NCBI GenBank assembly: GCA_001803235.1
Contig: MHBL01000402.1
Location: 16,599 to 80,598, forward strand
DNA: 64,000 nucleotides
Direction: 5' to 3'
Source of the DNA: Lentisphaerae bacterium RIFOXYA12_64_32
GTDB lineage: Bacteria; Verrucomicrobiota; Lentisphaeria; Oligosphaerales; YB12-FULL-65-16
Both the position numbers and the translations under genes were made by a program. Below the pieces are notes generated by a model that saw nothing but the letters and a program-made list of their open reading frames with translations, did not search any database and was not told the DNA's origin. Of the stretch, positions 60,483 to 64,000 are shown piece after piece (the first letter of the stretch is position 1; each line of letters begins with the position of its first letter).

Positions 60483-61127
60483 ATGGATAAAAGCGACACC
60501 ATCATCCGCTTCCTCGGCATCGTGGTGCTGGCTTCCAGTTCCATCGCCGCGTTCTGCGTCAGCCTCATGGGCTACACCTTTGCGACGGGCGAACTGCCTT
60601 TCGGAATGAACCCCCTGTTCGCGGCCAAGGACGAAGGTCACGTCCCTCAGCCGCCGGGGGTCAAGAGCACCGAAGCCAAGACCCCCCGGCGCGAAGGCGA
60701 GGCGTTCGCGGCCAAACTGTACGACGAGATCGCCGCCGAGAAGGAAAGATTGGCCGCCGAGCGGGAAAAGATTGCCGAGCAACGCCGGGTCCTGGATGAG
60801 ATGGCCGCCACCACGGCGAAGCTTCAGCAGGAGGTCGAAAAGAAGATCGAGATGGTGCAGAAGTTGTTCATTACTATCGACGCGCAGCAGAAGGAGAACG
60901 CTAGCCGAGTGGCCACGGTGATCGCCAGCGCCGACAGCAAGGACGGCGCCAAGATGCTGCTGCAGATGGAGGAGAAGGCTGCCGCCCAGGTCATCTTTTA
61001 CTTGCCGCCAAAACTTACCGGCCCGCTTTTCGCCGTCATGCTGAAGGACAGCGACCCGGAGAATGCCAAGAAGGCCGGACGCATCCTGGAAGTGGTCCGG
61101 CGTCTCTCGGAAAAGGGATCCTCATGA
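60483..61127 (+). CDS. MotE-like protein (MgtE-N/FliG-like fold)
   Basis: The 214-aa protein has one N-terminal membrane helix (FLGIVVLASSSIAAFCVSLM), a periplasmic coiled coil (about 75-130; AAEKERLAAEREKIAEQRRV), and a C-terminal helical domain (KMLLQMEEKAAAQVIFYLPP, then VMLKDSDPENAKKAGRILEV) like the MgtE N-terminal domain of MotE. MotE proteins stabilise stators or aid assembly. It lies between fliJ and fliK and overlaps the next gene by ATGA. Confidence 0.7.
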   Translation: MDKSDTIIRFLGIVVLASSSIAAFCVSLMGYTFATGELPFGMNPLFAAKDEGHVPQPPGVKSTEAKTPRREGEAFAAKLYDEIAAEKERLAAEREKIAEQRRVLDEMAATTAKLQQEVEKKIEMVQKLFITIDAQQKENASRVATVIASADSKDGAKMLLQMEEKAAAQVIFYLPPKLTGPLFAVMLKDSDPENAKKAGRILEVVRRLSEKGSS

Positions 61128-64000
61128 GCACTCCCACGTTCACGCCTTCATTTGCCCCGGACCCGGCGAAGATCGGGGGCGCCGGCGGCCTTCCCGTGCT
61201 CCGCCCTCGCAAGCCGTTGGCGAGGGGCGCTTTTGATCCGGCCCCAGCCCAGGAGTGGACCGCCGCTGCGTCGGCGGCACGGCCTGAACCGGTCAAGGAA
61301 AAGGCCACGGCGCATGACCGCAATGCAAATGTCACGATGCCGCCCGCAGCCCTGCTTCTGATGTCCATGGCCCGGGGGTACGCATGGGACGCCGGCCCGC
61401 GCGCCGCAACGCCGGTGGCGGCCCCAACAGCCACCCCGAACGCCGGACCGCAAGTTCGCGCCTCGACCCAGACGGCTGCACGTCCCACTGCGGCCGTTGC
61501 CGTCGAGGATCCGAAGCGCGCCCAGGCTGGCGTTGTCCCGATGTCCAAGCGCGCCGCGCGCCGCGCGGCAGCGACACAAAGCGGGTCGCGTTCGGCCAGT
61601 GCGAAACGCGCCAGCACCCGGTCCCCGGAAATGGCCGGCGCGCGGCCTGAAACGCCAGGAGCGGCGTCGACTGTCGACCGTCGGGACTCCTCGGTTCCGG
61701 ACGGTTTGGCCGTGCTCCAGCCGGCAGACACGGGGCGGACGGTTCAGCCCCAGCGTCCGAGCGGTCGCAGACCGGAAAATGTCCCTGTGGCTGTCGCCGC
61801 CACTCCGGTGGACGCCCGGCCGCAGGCCGCCAGTCAGGCCGGGACGTTGACGGTGGAATCCCGAGACGCGGTTCCTGCCCCGGTCGCCGCAATGGCAAAC
61901 AACAGCACCCCCTTGGCAACTCGGCCGTCGACACCGCAACGGCCGGCACGAGCGCCCAGTACCCCGGCCTCGGTTTCACGCCCGCCTGTGGTCGAGAACG
62001 TCGGAACACTGACGGTTCCGCCTGCGGCGCCGGCCGCAGCGAGTGACGTCGTTGTGCCAGCCGCGCCGTCAAGGCAATCTGCCGCTGCGGAGACCGCAGC
62101 GCAAACCGGGCAAGACCGCGCTGCGATTGCCGCGCCCGTGACCCAGCAGGCACAGAGGACTGCCGCGCCGGCATCCGCCGCCCGCAACGTGTTCGTCAGC
62201 CGCCAGAAGCAACCCCGAAACGCCTCCCCCGCGACGGGCGAGGTCCGGCCTCGCCGTGAGTCGCGGACGCGAACCGCCACGACTCCGACAGCGTCCGACG
62301 CGCGGCCATCGACCGTGAACGTCACAATGGCTGAGTCGGGGCGTGTGCCTCGCTCGACCCTCGGCACGGTTTCGCGTCCAGAGGCGTCCGCCAGGGCGGG
62401 CTACGGCCGCGAGTCGTCCCCTCGCCAAGCGCCGGACGCTGCAGCGGCGCTTGCCGCGCCTGTGCCTCAGGCGCAACCCGTCGCTGTCGGGACCCAGTTC
62501 ACACCGATTCCGCGCGGTCCGCAAGCCGCGGCACCCGGGCCGCAGGCTAATGCGGTGTCCGCACGCGATGTCCGTCGGTTCGCCGACTCGCCGGTGACCG
62601 GCGGCCAGGCCGCCGTGACCCCGCGGGCGACAGAGTCTGAATCAGCAACGCGCGTCGTGCGGCCCCTGCGCCCTTCCAGCCGCGGCCCCGCTGTACCCGT
62701 CGCCGTCGCTGGTGCAACGTCGACGGCGGCACGAGAGGCCCAGCCCTCCGTGCCGGCAGTCCCCCAGGCCGACATTCGGAACACACCGTTGGCCGTCACC
62801 CCGCGCCGCATTCAGTCCGAGTCTGTTGCCACCGGGACGATTCCTGCCGCCACGCACCGTTCGGCCGTGGCCGAGTCATTGGCGGGACACCGCACGGCGG
62901 GGGTGACCGGGTCGCGTCCCGGCGTCGCGCGACGGTTCTCCGCGGTTCCCGGCAGTGCGGACTCCGCACGCGGGTCGGCCTTGGCAACGGGTGTGGCAAC
63001 CGCGCCGGCTCGCGAACCGGGCATGCCGGAGACGGTCGTGTCCGAGCCGCTGAGGCCGGTGGTGAGGAGCGATGATGCGGCAGTGGCAACCCACCGACCC
63101 GTTCCGTTGCGTGAGTCGCGGGGCCCCGGCCTCGAGTCCTCGGCACGTCTCGACGTGCGCCTTGCTGAATTCGTTCCTGGCCGGCCCGCTGCTGCCGAGC
63201 CCCCGCGAGAGGCGAGTGCCGCAGTCGTGCCGCAGGTTGCAGTCGCGCCGCAGCGGGCACCGTTGCCCAGCGTGGTTGCCGGTCCGTTGCCCAGTGCGCG
63301 CCGTGCTGCACCGGTTGTGCCGTCGGCCGTGCCGGTCCGGGAGAGCCTGGCTCAAGCCGCTGCCACGGTCCCGACTGCGGTAGCCGTGCCGCCGCCGAAT
63401 CGCGGCGGCCTGCGGCCTGCCGCCGTCGCCGCTCCCGCAGTCCGCGAGACCGCCGCGCCGCAGGGCGCGCCGTTGCCCGGGGTGGTAGCCGGTCCGTTGC
63501 CCAGCGCGCGCCGTGCTGCGTCGGTTGTGCCGTTGGCGGCACCGGTCCGGGAGAGCCTGACCCAAGCCGCTGCCCCGTCCCCGACTGCGGCAACCGTCCC
63601 GCCCCCGAACCACGACCGCCTGCCGCCTGCCGCCGCCGCTGTTCCCGCGTCCCGCGAGGCCGCCGCACCGCAGGGCGCGCCGTTGCCCGGGGTGGTAGCC
63701 GGTCCGTTGCCCAGTGCGCGCCGTGCTGCGTCGGTTGTGCCGTTGGCGGCACCGGTCCGGGAGAGCCTGACCCAAGCCGCTGCCCCGTCCCCGACCGCGG
63801 CAACCGTCCCGCCCCCGAACCACGGCAGCCTGCACGCCGCCGCCGCTGTTCCCGCGTCCCGCGAGGCCGCCGCACCGCAGGGCGCGCCGTTGCCCGGGGT
63901 GGTAGCCGGTCCGTTGCCCAGCGCGCGCCGTGCTGCGTCGGTTGTGCCGTTGGCGGCACCGGTCCGGGAGAACCTGACCCAAGCCGCTGCCCCGTCCCCG
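61124..64000 (+). CDS. Giant FliK-like hook-length protein (3' end outside window)
   Basis: The frame from ATG 61124 is open for 959 codons to the window edge without a stop. It starts STPTFTPSFAPDPAK and is overwhelmingly Ala, Pro, Arg, Val, Thr and Ser, apparently disordered. From 63245 it consists of 69-70-residue tandem repeats. Position after fliJ and the motE-like gene is that of fliK, the secreted ruler that sets hook length, but the conserved C-terminal domain would lie beyond the window. Known FliK proteins are mostly 350-600 residues, so this one is unusually long. The fliK name is therefore withheld as a symbol. Confidence 0.6.
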   Translation, partial: MSTPTFTPSFAPDPAKIGGAGGLPVLRPRKPLARGAFDPAPAQEWTAAASAARPEPVKEKATAHDRNANVTMPPAALLLMSMARGYAWDAGPRAATPVAAPTATPNAGPQVRASTQTAARPTAAVAVEDPKRAQAGVVPMSKRAARRAAATQSGSRSASAKRASTRSPEMAGARPETPGAASTVDRRDSSVPDGLAVLQPADTGRTVQPQRPSGRRPENVPVAVAATPVDARPQAASQAGTLTVESRDAVPAPVAAMANNSTPLATRPSTPQRPARAPSTPASVSRPPVVENVGTLTVPPAAPAAASDVVVPAAPSRQSAAAETAAQTGQDRAAIAAPVTQQAQRTAAPASAARNVFVSRQKQPRNASPATGEVRPRRESRTRTATTPTASDARPSTVNVTMAESGRVPRSTLGTVSRPEASARAGYGRESSPRQAPDAAAALAAPVPQAQPVAVGTQFTPIPRGPQAAAPGPQANAVSARDVRRFADSPVTGGQAAVTPRATESESATRVVRPLRPSSRGPAVPVAVAGATSTAAREAQPSVPAVPQADIRNTPLAVTPRRIQSESVATGTIPAATHRSAVAESLAGHRTAGVTGSRPGVARRFSAVPGSADSARGSALATGVATAPAREPGMPETVVSEPLRPVVRSDDAAVATHRPVPLRESRGPGLESSARLDVRLAEFVPGRPAAAEPPREASAAVVPQVAVAPQRAPLPSVVAGPLPSARRAAPVVPSAVPVRESLAQAAATVPTAVAVPPPNRGGLRPAAVAAPAVRETAAPQGAPLPGVVAGPLPSARRAASVVPLAAPVRESLTQAAAPSPTAATVPPPNHDRLPPAAAAVPASREAAAPQGAPLPGVVAGPLPSARRAASVVPLAAPVRESLTQAAAPSPTAATVPPPNHGSLHAAAAVPASREAAAPQGAPLPGVVAGPLPSARRAASVVPLAAPVRENLTQAAAPSP
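63245..64000 (+). repeat. In-frame tandem repeats of 69-70 codons
   Basis: Units start at 63245, 63455, 63665 and 63872, the last running off the window. Each encodes APQGAPLPGVVAGPLPSARR (first unit slightly diverged), then VRESLTQAAA and PPPNH. Units 2-4 are nearly identical and unit 1 is older and more diverged, indicating recent amplification at the 3' side. The array is coding, so it is not a CRISPR. Confidence 0.9.

Noticed and set aside
62796..63982. Long minus-strand frames opposite the FliK-position gene
   Set aside because: They mirror the Ala/Pro/Arg repeats and have no motif or operon context; the plus frame follows its neighbour by ATGA.
63245..64000. CRISPR-like regularly spaced repeats
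   Set aside because: Units are contiguous, 207-210 bp and in frame, with no short repeat/unique spacer pattern and no cas genes.

Overview
The window is GC-rich bacterial chromosome from a diderm (Gram-negative-type) organism. Genes for both the P-ring (flgI) and the L-ring (flgH) show that an outer membrane is present. The high GC, a PQQ-type beta-propeller protein, a heparinase remnant, a Maf-type flagellin glycosylation protein and heavy use of sigma-54 suggest a planctomycete, lentisphaerote, kiritimatiellote or similar poorly cultured lineage. The sequence alone does not settle the phylum.

Left part, 1-15.6 kb: a partly decayed defence island. It starts with the end of an SMC/RecN-like ATPase. 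A 191-bp duplicated module follows, which joins broken pieces of a type III restriction subunit, a DUF1016 nuclease and an AbiEii toxin. Intact genes are an AbiEi-type antitoxin/repressor, a DUF1016 (PD-(D/E)XK) nuclease coupled to a type III Res subunit, a methyltransferase-HNH-S24 peptidase fusion with a LexA-like cleavage motif, a MazG-like pyrophosphohydrolase, and a PglX-type (BREX) adenine methyltransferase followed by two uncharacterised genes.

Middle, 15.6-22.6 kb: gene debris and housekeeping-like or unknown genes. There is a MITE-like element with 17-bp terminal inverted repeats, a fragment resembling the winged helix of archaeal Orc1/Cdc6, a frameshifted heparinase, a Sel1 fragment, a PQQ beta-propeller protein, two small membrane proteins and a zinc-finger protein.

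Right part, 22.7-64 kb: a large flagellar/motility locus. The blocks are: a hybrid histidine kinase and a convergent sigma-54 activator; flgF-G-A-H-I-J-N-K-(61 aa)-L (minus strand); a long minus-strand operon running LysM protein, receiver, TPR protein, FlgN-like, histidine kinase, sigma-54 activator, 147-aa protein, Maf, FliS, FliT-like, 101-aa protein, lipoprotein, FlgM-like; cheX-cheY; motA-motB; a second minus-strand operon (J-like/TPR membrane protein, multi-TM protein, histidine kinase, sigma-54 activator); and fliF-G-H-I-J-motE-fliK running off the right end. No flagellin, cheA or export-gate gene lies in the window.

The flagellar blocks appear to be tied together by sigma-54. I find seven well-placed sites close to TGGCACGC-N3-CTGCGT (GG-N10-GC), plus one weaker site, in front of the kinase gene, flgF, the LysM operon, cheX, motA, the J-like operon and fliF. 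Three sigma-54 activators are encoded in the same locus. The hook-length protein (FliK position) is exceptionally long and ends the window inside 69-70-residue tandem repeats.
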